Shown: piece after piece, positions 9,852 through 19,451 of the stretch
Numbering within the stretch: position 1 is the stretch's first letter
Layout of the letters: the number at the start of each line of letters is the position of its first letter
Origin: an uncultured SAR86 cluster bacterium
GTDB taxonomy: Bacteria; Pseudomonadota; Gammaproteobacteria; Magnimaribacterales; D2472
Direction: 5' to 3'
NCBI GenBank assembly: GCA_902528875.1
Contig: CABZTX010000008.1
Coordinates: forward strand, 1 to 34,402
Length of the DNA stretch: 34,402 nt
The notes under the pieces: generated by a model
Databases searched by the model: none
What the model was told of the DNA's origin: nothing
Seen by the model: only the letters and a program-made list of their open reading frames with translations
Translations under genes and position numbers: made by a program

Positions 9852-10691
9852 ATGACTAATTTATCAGTAACAGAGGTATACGCAATTGGAGCACCAATTG
9901 TTCTTGCAATTATTTTGTTAGAGGTTTTTATTTCGAGCATATATAACAAGAATCTATACAAAAAAAAAGATACTCTTTGCACAATTGGTCTTTTGACAGG
10001 AAATATTGCAATGGTTTTTGCTTTAAAAGGAATTACATTAGCTTTTCATTTTTATTTGTATCAATTTAAATTAATAAATCTTTCTGAAATTGTTCCATCT
10101 TGGCTTCTTTGGATGCTTACTTTTATATTAATTGATTTTGTATTTTATTTTTATCATAGGATTTCTCATAGAGTGAATTTTTTGTGGGCAATTCATATGA
10201 GCCATCATTCTAGTGAAGAAATGAATTTTGCTGTTTCTTTCAGACAGGCATGGTTTGGACCACTATCAAAAATACCTTTCTTTATGGTTTTGCCAATAAT
10301 TGGGTTTGATCCAACGCTAGTTGCAGTTGCTGGTGTGATAAGTACATTATGGGGTATCGTTGGGCACACTCAAATAATTAATAAATTAGGGCCTTTAGAA
10401 TGGTTTATGAATACTCCATCTCACCATAGAGTTCATCATGGATCAAACTCGCAATATATTGATAAAAATTATGGAAATTTGCTTATTATCTGGGACAAGA
10501 TGTTTGGGACTTTTGAACATGAAGACGAAAAAGTTAAATTTGGCTTAGTTAAAAATGTCAATACTTTTAATCCTTCAAAAATAACTTTTATGGGATGGAC
10601 GAGTATTATTGAGGATATCCGTGCTGCAAAAAACTTAAATGAGGCACTGTATTTTATATTTGGTCCTCCAAATACAAAGGGTGAACAATAA
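9852..10691 (+). CDS. Sterol desaturase / fatty-acid hydroxylase superfamily membrane protein
   Basis: Histidine boxes HRISH, HMSHH and HHRVHH spaced as in the family; multiple TM helices. Confidence 0.88.
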   Translation: MTNLSVTEVYAIGAPIVLAIILLEVFISSIYNKNLYKKKDTLCTIGLLTGNIAMVFALKGITLAFHFYLYQFKLINLSEIVPSWLLWMLTFILIDFVFYFYHRISHRVNFLWAIHMSHHSSEEMNFAVSFRQAWFGPLSKIPFFMVLPIIGFDPTLVAVAGVISTLWGIVGHTQIINKLGPLEWFMNTPSHHRVHHGSNSQYIDKNYGNLLIIWDKMFGTFEHEDEKVKFGLVKNVNTFNPSKITFMGWTSIIEDIRAAKNLNEALYFIFGPPNTKGEQ

Positions 10692-11989
10692 TGAGAGTTG
10701 CTGTAATTGGTGCGGGACCTTCTGGAATTTCAGCAATCAAAAACTTTACAGATCAAGGATTTGAGGTCACTGCATTTGAACGATGTAATGGGGTTGGGGG
10801 GAATTGGAGATTTAATGATCCATCAGGACATTCAAGTGTCTTTGAGACTACACATATCATTAGCTCAAAATATACATCTTTTTATGAAGACTATCCGCTT
10901 CCAGAATCTGCATCAGACTACCCCTCACATAAAGAACTACTTAAATATTTTGATGGCTATGCAGATCATTTTGATATTAAAAAAAATATTAAATTTGGAA
11001 CTGAAGTTGTTAAATGCAAACAATCTGATAATGATAAATGGACTGTTGAATGGTGTCATATAGAGTCCAACAAAAAAGAGACCTCAAATTTTGATGCCTT
11101 AGTTGTATGCAACGGACATCATCATGAACCAAGATATCCAGATTATCCTGGAGAATTTACTGGAGAATATCTGCACTCTCATGATTTTAAGTCAGCCAAA
11201 CCTTTTGCTGGTAAAAAAGTTTTAGTAATCGGTGGAGGCAATTCTGCTTGTGATGTTGCTGTTGAAACTGCCAGAGTTGCTAAGTCAATTTCTATAAGTT
11301 GGAGGCGGGGATATTATTTAATTCCAAAATTTATGTACGGACTTCCTACAGATCTATATGCAATAAAGAGCAGATGGGTACCAAAAATTCTTAGAGCACC
11401 ATTTATGAAATATATGTTAGAAAGATTTCAGGGTAAAAATGAAGATATTGGTCTTCAAAAACCTGAGCAACCCATATTTGCTACACATCCAACAGTAAAT
11501 TCAGAACTTTATTATGCAGTGAGACATGGAAAAGTTACCCCTCAGAAAGATGTCAAAAGTTTCAATAATAATAAAGTTATGTTTATTGATGGTCGTGAGG
11601 AAGAATTTGATGTTGTCATAGCTTGTACAGGCTTCAAGATCAAACATTCCTTCTTTGATAAAGATTTTATAAATTATGAGAATGGAAAAGTACCACTTCT
11701 TCACAGGATGATCCCTGCTGACATAAAGAATTTATACTTTATTGGATTATTCCAACCATTAGGATGTATTTGGCCTGGTGCTGAGTTACAGTCAAAACTT
11801 GCTGCAAAACATTTGGTTGGTGATTGGAAGCCTAAAAAATCTATTAAGGATTTACTAGCAAAAGAAATGGCTAATCCAGATGTTCCTCAGTTAGACACAC
11901 CTAGGCATACAATTACTGTTGACGATCCCTCATTTAGAGAGAGACTCAAAAATGAACTCAAGAAGTGTACACCTGCATATGAGGCTTAA
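10691..11989 (+). CDS. Flavin-containing monooxygenase (FMO) family protein
   Basis: GAGPSGI FAD motif, EFTGEYLHSHDF (FMO-type FxGxxxHxxxF), VLVIGGGNSACDVA NADP motif. Start overlaps upstream stop by 1 nt. Confidence 0.9.
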   Translation: MRVAVIGAGPSGISAIKNFTDQGFEVTAFERCNGVGGNWRFNDPSGHSSVFETTHIISSKYTSFYEDYPLPESASDYPSHKELLKYFDGYADHFDIKKNIKFGTEVVKCKQSDNDKWTVEWCHIESNKKETSNFDALVVCNGHHHEPRYPDYPGEFTGEYLHSHDFKSAKPFAGKKVLVIGGGNSACDVAVETARVAKSISISWRRGYYLIPKFMYGLPTDLYAIKSRWVPKILRAPFMKYMLERFQGKNEDIGLQKPEQPIFATHPTVNSELYYAVRHGKVTPQKDVKSFNNNKVMFIDGREEEFDVVIACTGFKIKHSFFDKDFINYENGKVPLLHRMIPADIKNLYFIGLFQPLGCIWPGAELQSKLAAKHLVGDWKPKKSIKDLLAKEMANPDVPQLDTPRHTITVDDPSFRERLKNELKKCTPAYEA

Positions 11990-12448
11990 ATGAAATTTTT
12001 GCAATTATTAATTCTATTTTTTTCAATAACATTGTCTTCAGATGACAATAACTGTGAAGAAGCAAAGCTATATTTTGTTTTTCCACCTGACGGTTATGTC
12101 TCGGATGGAGGTAGTCTTAAAGTCGTATTCGGAGCAGATAATATTGCTATAAATCCAGCTGGATTAGAAGAAGATGCCGTGGAATGTGTAATATCTGGTC
12201 ATCATCATTTGATTATAAATGATGAGTACAATGTCTCAGTGTTTAAGGATGTTGCTATTCCATTTCAAAAAAACATCTTACACTTTGGTGGCGCTCAAAC
12301 AGAAGCTGAATTATCACTACCTCCTGGTAAATACACACTTCAACTTGCGCTCGGAAATTATGAACATATGCCAATAAAACCATTTGGTGCAGGCGAAGAA
12401 TACATACCAATTATTTCAAAAAAGATTCAAATAACAATATCTGAATAG
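11990..12448 (+). CDS. Secreted DUF4399-like protein
   Basis: Signal peptide plus YFVFPPDGYVSDGGSLKVVFG...GHHHLIIND...FGGAQTEAELSLPPGKYTLQLALG, typical of DUF4399. Confidence 0.8.
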   Translation: MKFLQLLILFFSITLSSDDNNCEEAKLYFVFPPDGYVSDGGSLKVVFGADNIAINPAGLEEDAVECVISGHHHLIINDEYNVSVFKDVAIPFQKNILHFGGAQTEAELSLPPGKYTLQLALGNYEHMPIKPFGAGEEYIPIISKKIQITISE

Positions 12449-12482
12449 TCTAGGATATCTTTCGATTGTATATTTTTTCTAC

Positions 12483-12488
12483 TACAAT
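12483..12488 (+). promoter_or_regulatory. Candidate -10 (TACAAT) 6 nt upstream of ATG 12495
   Basis: One mismatch to TATAAT; same 6-nt spacing. Confidence 0.35.
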
Positions 12489-12494
12489 GATTTT

Positions 12495-13721
12495 ATGAGA
12501 GGAAAGAGTATATATAGGGGGCTATTGACATTAATGCTTACTCTGAGCATTAATTCTAAAGAGATAATTATTAAAGCAGGGCCTAATGCTCATGAGCGCT
12601 TGCAAGAAGCAATGATTTTGATGAAAGATGGAGATACATTAATAATTGATTCTGGTAATTATATTTTTGAAGATAGTCTTTCACTTGATGTGGATAATGT
12701 AACCATAAAAGGCAGAGGAATGAATGAAACGATCCTTGATTTTAAGGATCAAAAGACAGGCGCTCAAGGATTATTAGTCACTTCTAATAAAGTAACTTTG
12801 GAAGGTTTTTCAATCATGGATGCAAAAGGAGATGCATTAAAAGTTATTGGTTCCAAGGGCATTAACATGATTAATCTTAAAACTGAGTGGACTGGAGGTC
12901 CAAAAAGCTCAAATGGGGCATATGGCTTTTATCCAGTAGAATCGGAAGATGTCTTAATTGATGGTTGTATTGCAATTGGAGCATCTGATGCAGGCATATA
13001 TGTAGGGCAATCCAGAAATATTATTGTTAGAAATAGTATTGCTCAGTATAACGTAGCCGGTATTGAGATTGAAAACTCCTACCATGCAGATGTATATAAT
13101 AATTTGGCATCCCATAACACTGCTGGGATTTTGGTTTTCGATCTTCCAGATTTACCTCAACAAGGTGGGCATCATATTAGAGTGTTCGATAACAAAGCTA
13201 TTGATAATGATACTGATAACTTTGCTCCTGAAGGTAACATAGTTGGAGAAGTTCCAAGAGGTACAGGAATAATTATTATGGCTAATTCTGATGTCGAGAT
13301 TTTTAATAATTTAATAAGTGGAAATGGAACTGTAAATTTGTCGATTGTCTCGTATGGCGATGAGACTGATGATAAAAATTACTACCCTCATCCAAAAAGA
13401 ATACAAGTCCATAATAATAATTATGGCCCAAGTGGGTTCGATCCAGATCTTGAAACTGGAGATCTTGCAAAAGCACTTTATGAGATAAGTGATGGTAATA
13501 TGCCAGACATTTTTTGGGATGGAGTCCTACCACTTTCACAAATAATACTAGGACAGCCAAAAGATGAACAATTAATAATAGATGAAGAAATTTCAACCAG
13601 CTTCCTTACTATAAGCCCAATTAAGTATATGTTGGGTTTTTCAGAGCCCATAAAGACAAGCAAACAAGAATTTAATGGAACTATTTCTCCATTGAATTCT
13701 GTAGTAATTGAATCTTTTTAA
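12495..13721 (+). CDS. Secreted right-handed parallel beta-helix protein (TIGR03805-like)
   Basis: Signal peptide region followed by repeated beta-helix turns (DGCIAIGASDAGIYVGQSRNIIVRNSIAQYNVAGIEIENSYHADVYNNLASHNTAGILVF). Confidence 0.85.
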   Translation: MRGKSIYRGLLTLMLTLSINSKEIIIKAGPNAHERLQEAMILMKDGDTLIIDSGNYIFEDSLSLDVDNVTIKGRGMNETILDFKDQKTGAQGLLVTSNKVTLEGFSIMDAKGDALKVIGSKGINMINLKTEWTGGPKSSNGAYGFYPVESEDVLIDGCIAIGASDAGIYVGQSRNIIVRNSIAQYNVAGIEIENSYHADVYNNLASHNTAGILVFDLPDLPQQGGHHIRVFDNKAIDNDTDNFAPEGNIVGEVPRGTGIIIMANSDVEIFNNLISGNGTVNLSIVSYGDETDDKNYYPHPKRIQVHNNNYGPSGFDPDLETGDLAKALYEISDGNMPDIFWDGVLPLSQIILGQPKDEQLIIDEEISTSFLTISPIKYMLGFSEPIKTSKQEFNGTISPLNSVVIESF

Positions 13722-13725
13722 AATA

Positions 13726-14757
13726 ATGAAAAAGATTTTAATCACATTCTTGTTATCATTTTTTTATAATCACCTGTCAGCTGTTAATGATCAGATGATT
13801 TTGTCAGAAAACTTTCCAGACAAACTTTCAGATTTTGAATTTTTTATGGATAACTCTGCCCAAATTCCACATTATAATGTAATCCCATACGAGCTCATAT
13901 CGAGTCTGTTTTCTGATTACTCAAAAAAACAAAGGTGGGTGTACGTGCCATCCAATGTAAAAGCTAATTATGAACAAAATTGGGTTTTTAATTTTCCAAC
14001 TGGCTCAGCATTAATTAAGACTTTTTATTATCCTGTGGATGAAAGAGATCCAGCTCTTGGAAAGCAATTGCTTGAAACAAGATTATTACTTAGAAAGAGT
14101 CATGGATGGGAAGCGGTTTCATATGCCTGGAATGAAGATCAAACTGAGGCTTATAAAAAAATTGCAGGAAAAACTATTAATGCCTCATGGACAGACTTTA
14201 TGGGAGATGAAAAAGAAGTGCGTTATAGAGTACCAAACGTAAATCAATGTAAAGAATGTCACACAGCAGAAAATAAAATAACGCCTATAGGACCAAAGGC
14301 AAGAAATATCAATAAGAAATTGGTTTATGAAGACGGTGAGTTTAATCAATTAGAGTATTGGATGGATAGACAAATAATTGATAATTATCCGTTAGATCTT
14401 ATTTCTCCAGTAGATTGGACAAATGAAAATTTAAATATCAATGATAGGGTAAGATCATATTTAGATGTAAATTGTGGACATTGTCATTCTCCTACAGGGA
14501 ATGCTAATTCTACCGGACTATATCTTCAACTTGATGAAACGAGGGATATTCATCTAGGTATTTTCAAAAAACCTGTTGCAACAGGCAGAGGAAGTGGCGG
14601 CTTCAAATACTCAATAGTTCCAGGAAAACCAGATGAATCAATTCTTCTATATCGAATGACATCTATGGATCCAGGAGTAATGATGCCTGAATCTGGAAGA
14701 TCATTGTCTCATATCGAAGCTGTTGAAATGGTTAGAGAATGGATATATGGTTTATAA
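13726..14757 (+). CDS. Secreted c-type-heme-motif protein (TIGR03806 / HNE_0200-like)
   Basis: Signal peptide (MKKILITFLLSFFYNHLSA), two CxxCH motifs (CKECH, CGHCH), C-terminal GVMMPESGRSLSHIEAVEMVREWI. ATG 13726 preferred over the track TTG at 13708. Confidence 0.85.
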   Translation: MKKILITFLLSFFYNHLSAVNDQMILSENFPDKLSDFEFFMDNSAQIPHYNVIPYELISSLFSDYSKKQRWVYVPSNVKANYEQNWVFNFPTGSALIKTFYYPVDERDPALGKQLLETRLLLRKSHGWEAVSYAWNEDQTEAYKKIAGKTINASWTDFMGDEKEVRYRVPNVNQCKECHTAENKITPIGPKARNINKKLVYEDGEFNQLEYWMDRQIIDNYPLDLISPVDWTNENLNINDRVRSYLDVNCGHCHSPTGNANSTGLYLQLDETRDIHLGIFKKPVATGRGSGGFKYSIVPGKPDESILLYRMTSMDPGVMMPESGRSLSHIEAVEMVREWIYGL

Positions 14758-15214
14758 GTGCCTTAGTTACGGTCTCATCTTTTTATTTTCAATGAGCTGT
14801 CTTTCAAATGAAAGCATGTTGGGTTACTGGGCTACGTCTCAATCAATAGTTAAAGTAAGTAATTGCGAAAAAAAATTATGCGCAACCATAGAGCATATTT
14901 TTGTTGATGAAGGAGTAGATCCAAAATCAATTTTAGATACAAACAATAGAAACAAATCGTTGAGAGGTAGAACATTGATAGGTATAAATCTTCTAGAGAA
15001 CTTTGATACAGTAAGTCACGATATAACTGAATTGAAAGGTGGAAGGATATATGATCCGGGTCGAGGAAGAATATTTAAATCAAATTTGTATTTTTTAGAA
15101 AATGGTAATTTAAAGGTTGAAGGTTGTATGATGGGTATTTGTGATAATGAAGAGTGGTTACCCCTTAATGTGAGTATAAGCGAAGATGGCTCAAGTGTTG
15201 CAGAACTAAAATAA
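14747..15214 (+). CDS. Secreted DUF2147-like protein
   Basis: GYWATSQSIVKVSNCEKKLCATIEHIF...LRGRTLIGINLLENF...GGRIYDPGRGRIFKSNLYFLENGNLKVEGCM; in-frame ATG 14747 precedes the leader. Confidence 0.8.
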   Translation: MVYKCLSYGLIFLFSMSCLSNESMLGYWATSQSIVKVSNCEKKLCATIEHIFVDEGVDPKSILDTNNRNKSLRGRTLIGINLLENFDTVSHDITELKGGRIYDPGRGRIFKSNLYFLENGNLKVEGCMMGICDNEEWLPLNVSISEDGSSVAELK

Positions 15215-15230
15215 CTATTAATTTATTAAA

Positions 15231-15590
15231 ATGAAAAAAATCAATTTCAAAGACAAGTTTGAAAAATTTACTGATCAATGGTCTCCAAAAGTTGTTGCTG
15301 AAATGAATAATTATCAATTTAAACTAGTAAAGATTCAAAATGACTTTATTTGGCATAAGCATGATGACACAGACGAGGTCTTTATTGTTTTGAATGGAAA
15401 GATTTTCATAGAATTTGAATCAGAGACGGTTGAACTTGATCAAGGTGAAATGATAGTAGTTCAAAAAGGTGTTAAACATAGACCATTCTCAAAAAAAGAA
15501 GCATGCATAATGCTAGTTGAACCAAAAGATGTAGTTAATACAGGTGATAAATTTGGTGAATTTACAGCTCCTAATGACCAATGGATATAA
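15231..15590 (+). CDS. Cupin domain protein
   Basis: FIWHKHDDTDEVFIVLNGKIFIEFESETVELDQGEMIVVQKGVKHRP: classic cupin motifs. Confidence 0.9.
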   Translation: MKKINFKDKFEKFTDQWSPKVVAEMNNYQFKLVKIQNDFIWHKHDDTDEVFIVLNGKIFIEFESETVELDQGEMIVVQKGVKHRPFSKKEACIMLVEPKDVVNTGDKFGEFTAPNDQWI

Positions 15591-15604
15591 GGATTAAATA
15601 ACTG

Positions 15605-16813
15605 ATGACAAAATTCTCAATATTTATCTTGACGTTTCTAGTTTTAGGATTAGCTATATATAGTCCTCACATTCTGAGGCTATATAAATTAGCAAATTTG
15701 TATAATGAAAAAACTATTGCTCAAAACTTCATTAATATTGATAAAATTTTTAAAAATACCTCAAGTCCAATACCCGCATCAGATGATCCATACATTTTTG
15801 ATAAAAAAGAATTTAACCTTCCTGAACAATACACATTTGAAGGTGAAGAATTAAGTTTATCTGATGGACTTGATCACTTTCATACAGATGGACTTATTGT
15901 TTTATACAATGGAAATATGCTTTATGAGAACTACTGGAATGGAAATTCAAAAGATAGTAAACATATATCTTTCTCAGTCGCAAAATCATACTTATCAGCA
16001 CTCATTGGAATTGCTGTTGAGGAAGGCTTGATAGACAACATAGATGATGAGGTATCTAAATACCTTGATGATTTTAAGAACACAGGCTATGAAAAGGTAA
16101 CAATTAAAAACTTGTTACAGATGTCGTCTGGTATTGAATTTAATGAGGACTATCTTGATCCTAAGTCGGATATAAATAAGTTTGGAAGAGCAACAGCAAG
16201 AGGAAAAACATTTAGAGACTTCGCTAAAAGCCTCAAAAGTAGCAAAGAACAAGGAACCTTCAATCATTATGTGAGCTTAGACACCCAAGTATTGGCCTTT
16301 ATTCTTGAATCGGTTACAAAAATGCCAGTAAGAGAATTTCTGTATAAAAGAATTTGGAATAAGATCGGAACCGAAAGTGATGCTTATTATATTACTGACA
16401 CTTCAGGTGTAGATATGGCACTGGGTGGACTAAACGCAACCTTAAGAGATTATGCTAAGTTTGGACAACTTTATTTAAATGAGGGCAGCTGGTTAGGAGA
16501 GCAAATTATCCCTAAATTATGGGTAGAAAGTTCACACACACCAGACTCCCCACATTTAATGCCTAATGCAGGCGAATTGTCTTCAAATGAATGGGGATAT
16601 GGATATCAGTGGTGGGTTCCTGGAAACCCAATGGATGACTATACGGCTCATGGAATATTTAATCAGTTTATTTACATTGATCCAAAATCAAATGTGGTAA
16701 TTGCAAAGACATCTTCCAATCATAGATTTAGATCTGAAAAAGAATATTCAAAGGCTGTTCATATAGCAATGTTTAGAGCAATAGCAAATGACATAAAAAA
16801 GAAATTTAATTAA
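15605..16813 (+). CDS. Serine hydrolase, beta-lactamase/NylB-like family
   Basis: FSVAKSYLSALIGIAVEEG (SxxK), IKNLLQMSSGIEF, YVSLDTQ; N-terminal membrane anchor. Confidence 0.88.
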   Translation: MTKFSIFILTFLVLGLAIYSPHILRLYKLANLYNEKTIAQNFINIDKIFKNTSSPIPASDDPYIFDKKEFNLPEQYTFEGEELSLSDGLDHFHTDGLIVLYNGNMLYENYWNGNSKDSKHISFSVAKSYLSALIGIAVEEGLIDNIDDEVSKYLDDFKNTGYEKVTIKNLLQMSSGIEFNEDYLDPKSDINKFGRATARGKTFRDFAKSLKSSKEQGTFNHYVSLDTQVLAFILESVTKMPVREFLYKRIWNKIGTESDAYYITDTSGVDMALGGLNATLRDYAKFGQLYLNEGSWLGEQIIPKLWVESSHTPDSPHLMPNAGELSSNEWGYGYQWWVPGNPMDDYTAHGIFNQFIYIDPKSNVVIAKTSSNHRFRSEKEYSKAVHIAMFRAIANDIKKKFN

Positions 16814-16873
16814 TTTGTATTAAGAAAGATTCTTTCATAAAATTAATATATTGATAATAAACATGGAGACAAA

Positions 16874-17488
16874 ATGAAACTTAAGTCATTCAACATAACA
16901 TCGCTAGGGTTACTTTTTTCATTAAGTATTTTTGCAAATAGTCACAGCGATCATAGCTCAGATATGAAAAAAGATTTTGAGATTAAAGCCTACACTGGAG
17001 CTGCACCAGATTTCATTGGGGACTTTGCAACTGTAATTGGTTCTGATGGTAAGGTTCTTAAAGAGGGTAAAAATGGTTGGACGTGTTTAGCGTTTACAGC
17101 AAACATGATGGGCGATTCAATGGATCCAAGAATGGCTACACCAGCATGCATGGATTCAAATGCAATGGCATGGGCAAATGCATATATGAATCAAGAAGTC
17201 CCTAAATTAAATAATGATGGTTGGGCATGGATGATTCATGGAGATACTGGTGCAGATAATTTTAGAGCCTTTTCAGAAGGCGATAAGGCTGGAACAGATC
17301 CTGAAGACTGGATTGAATCTGGTGCTCACCTTATGCTAATGCCTAAGGATCCAAGTTCTCTTGACAACACGACTACCGATTTTACAACAGGATCTCCATA
17401 CGTTATGTTCAAAGATACTCCTTATGTTCATTTGATGATTCCGGTATCTGGTTACTATGATTTTCAACCAGAGTCAGCACCTAAGTAA
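16874..17488 (+). CDS. Secreted hypothetical protein, Met-rich
   Basis: Signal peptide; mature region with CMDSNAMAWANAYMNQ, GAHLMLMPKD and YVMFKDTPYVHLMIPVSGYYDF; good SD (GGAG at 16865-16868). Confidence 0.75.
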   Translation: MKLKSFNITSLGLLFSLSIFANSHSDHSSDMKKDFEIKAYTGAAPDFIGDFATVIGSDGKVLKEGKNGWTCLAFTANMMGDSMDPRMATPACMDSNAMAWANAYMNQEVPKLNNDGWAWMIHGDTGADNFRAFSEGDKAGTDPEDWIESGAHLMLMPKDPSSLDNTTTDFTTGSPYVMFKDTPYVHLMIPVSGYYDFQPESAPK

Positions 17489-17496
17489 TAAATATT

Positions 17497-17808
17497 ATGG
17501 AAGATGTGAAAGTATATATGATTGCAAATATTCAGATTCATGATGCTGAAAGATATAGAGAATACGAGAAAGGATTTTTCCCTATTTTAAAAAAACATGG
17601 CGGTGAATTTATAACTTTTGATGACAATATCTCACATGTTGAGGGTGAAACACCTATGACTGGAAGAATAATAATGTTTAGCTTTCCGTCTTCTGAAAAA
17701 GCTGATGAATGGTATAGCGATCCTGAATATCAAAACCTCTCTGAAAACAGAAGGGCTGCAGTAACTACCACATCAATAACAAAGATACATGGTTTACCAC
17801 CAAGATAA
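17497..17808 (+). CDS. DUF1330 family protein
   Basis: YMIANIQIHDAERYREYEKGFFPILKKHGGEFI...FPSSEKADEWYSDPEYQNLSENRRAA. Confidence 0.85.
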   Translation: MEDVKVYMIANIQIHDAERYREYEKGFFPILKKHGGEFITFDDNISHVEGETPMTGRIIMFSFPSSEKADEWYSDPEYQNLSENRRAAVTTTSITKIHGLPPR

Positions 17809-17810
17809 AT

Positions 17811-18116
17811 ATGGAAAGATATAAAACATTTAAAGAATTCTATCCTTATTACATAAGCGAGCACGAAAACAAATATACAAAGCTATTACATTTTATCGGA
17901 ACAAGTGTAGGCATTTTTTTTCTTATAATTTTTTTAATGTCATTTGATTTTATGTATTTATTATTTGCTTTAATTTCTGGATATGCTTTCGCATGGATTG
18001 GACACTTTTTTATCGAAAAGAATAAGCCTGCTACCTTTAAATATCCATTCTATAGTTTTATTGGTGATCATAAAATGTTCATTGAGATATTGCAGGGTAA
18101 GCACAAGATATTTTAG
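17811..18116 (+). CDS. DUF962/Mpo1-like membrane protein
   Basis: FKEFYPYYISEHENKYTKLLHFIGTSVG...AWIGHFFIEKNKPATFKYPFYSFIGDHKMF. Confidence 0.88.
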   Translation: MERYKTFKEFYPYYISEHENKYTKLLHFIGTSVGIFFLIIFLMSFDFMYLLFALISGYAFAWIGHFFIEKNKPATFKYPFYSFIGDHKMFIEILQGKHKIF

Positions 18117-18153
18117 AAATTTCAACTCTATAAATAATTTAACTATTTTTTAA

Positions 18154-18843
18154 ATGACACTTTTAAGCATAACAAGCACTTCTCACATATTGATTACATC
18201 AATATGTTTTTTAACTGTAATCTTTCTTCCAAAATTTTTTTTAAACAAAACAGATAAAGTTAAAAAGATATTTGCCATTTTAATTATTGTATTATTATGC
18301 ACAAATCAATTAATGGATTTATACAGGGAAGGATACCTAATGGAGTGGAAATTAGGACTCCCTCTCCATCTATGTGATTTCTCTACCTTTTCAATAATTG
18401 TTTATCTTTTAACAAAAAAAAAGGATTTTTTTCTTTTTGCATTCTTCTTTGGGATTCTCGGTGGAAGCATGTCCTTGCTAACACCTGATACTGTTTATGG
18501 TTTTCCGTATGTCGGATATATCCAAAATCAAATTGGACATACCATGATATTACTTGGTGTTTCTTATGCGATGATAATTGATAATCAAAGACCGGAGCTA
18601 AAAGACGTTCATAGGATGCTAATATTTGCATCAATTTTATTAATCTTAATGTACCTTATAAATTACTTATTAGGGCCTCCAGCAAATTATTGGTATCTTA
18701 TGGAGAAACCAATTGGAGATAATCTAACAAAACTTTTTAGACCAGCACCACTTCATATGATTGATATTTATATCATTGCTGTGGTACTTTGTTATTTAAT
18801 GTATTTGCCATATTTTTTAAAAGATAAATACAAAATATCTTAA
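18154..18843 (+). CDS. TIGR02206/YwaF-like integral membrane protein
   Basis: Multi-TM protein with LPLHLCDFSTF and DTVYGFPYVGYIQNQIGH motifs. Confidence 0.75.
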   Translation: MTLLSITSTSHILITSICFLTVIFLPKFFLNKTDKVKKIFAILIIVLLCTNQLMDLYREGYLMEWKLGLPLHLCDFSTFSIIVYLLTKKKDFFLFAFFFGILGGSMSLLTPDTVYGFPYVGYIQNQIGHTMILLGVSYAMIIDNQRPELKDVHRMLIFASILLILMYLINYLLGPPANYWYLMEKPIGDNLTKLFRPAPLHMIDIYIIAVVLCYLMYLPYFLKDKYKIS

Positions 18844-18848
18844 GCTTA

Positions 18849-19451
18849 ATGCCAAGCGTATCAAACAAACAAATACCTGAAAGCTTCAGAGCAAACAGAT
18901 CAAGATTTTTTCAATGGCTTGGAAGAGCTCTTTTGAGTATTCTTGGTTGGAAAGTAACTGGAACTATCAAGAACGATCAAGCAAAAAATAACCTAGTTGT
19001 AATTGTTGCACCTCATACCTCTAACTGGGATGGTGTCCTTGGAATCGCTGCATTAGCAGGATTAGACGCAAAAATAACATTCATTGGCAAAGACACTGTT
19101 TTTAAATACGGATTAGGTCCTTTTTTAAGATATGTAGGAGGCATTCCAGTAAATAGAAAAAATCCAGGAGGTATTATCAAAGATGCAATAGATCAATTAA
19201 AAATAAGAAAAGGCTCTTTAATAGCGATGTCTCCTGAGGGAACAAGAGCAAAAGTCAAAGAATGGAAAACAGGATTTTTAAGAATTGCATCTGAAATAAA
19301 AGCCGATATTGTTCCAGCATCTTTAGACTTCAAAAAGAAGGAAATTCTCCTTGGAGAAATTTTTAAACCAAGTGGAGACAACACAAAAGATATTTTAGAT
19401 CTAAAGAAATATTTCAGTGCGTTTGCTCCTAAACATCCTGAAAAATTTTAG
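18849..19451 (+). CDS. Lysophospholipid acyltransferase (PlsC-like) family protein
   Basis: APHTSNWDG (HxxxxD), GGIPVNRKN, AMSPEGTRAK. Confidence 0.88.
   Translation: MPSVSNKQIPESFRANRSRFFQWLGRALLSILGWKVTGTIKNDQAKNNLVVIVAPHTSNWDGVLGIAALAGLDAKITFIGKDTVFKYGLGPFLRYVGGIPVNRKNPGGIIKDAIDQLKIRKGSLIAMSPEGTRAKVKEWKTGFLRIASEIKADIVPASLDFKKKEILLGEIFKPSGDNTKDILDLKKYFSAFAPKHPEKF

Noticed and set aside
10691-11989. Possible trimethylamine monooxygenase (Tmm), a known marine FMO
   Set aside because: The N-terminal sequence after the FAD motif (FERCNGVGGNWRFNDPSGHSSVFETTHIISSK) looks like the general FMO branch rather than the Tmm pattern I recall, so I did not assign the name.
13303-13663. Minus-strand ORFs (97 and 61 aa) opposite the beta-helix gene
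   Set aside because: No start context and no domain; explained by the codon pattern of the plus-strand gene.
16824-16836. Short inverted repeat GAAAG-ATT-CTTTC downstream of the serine hydrolase
   Set aside because: Only 5-bp arms, no adjacent T-run; too weak to call an operator or terminator.
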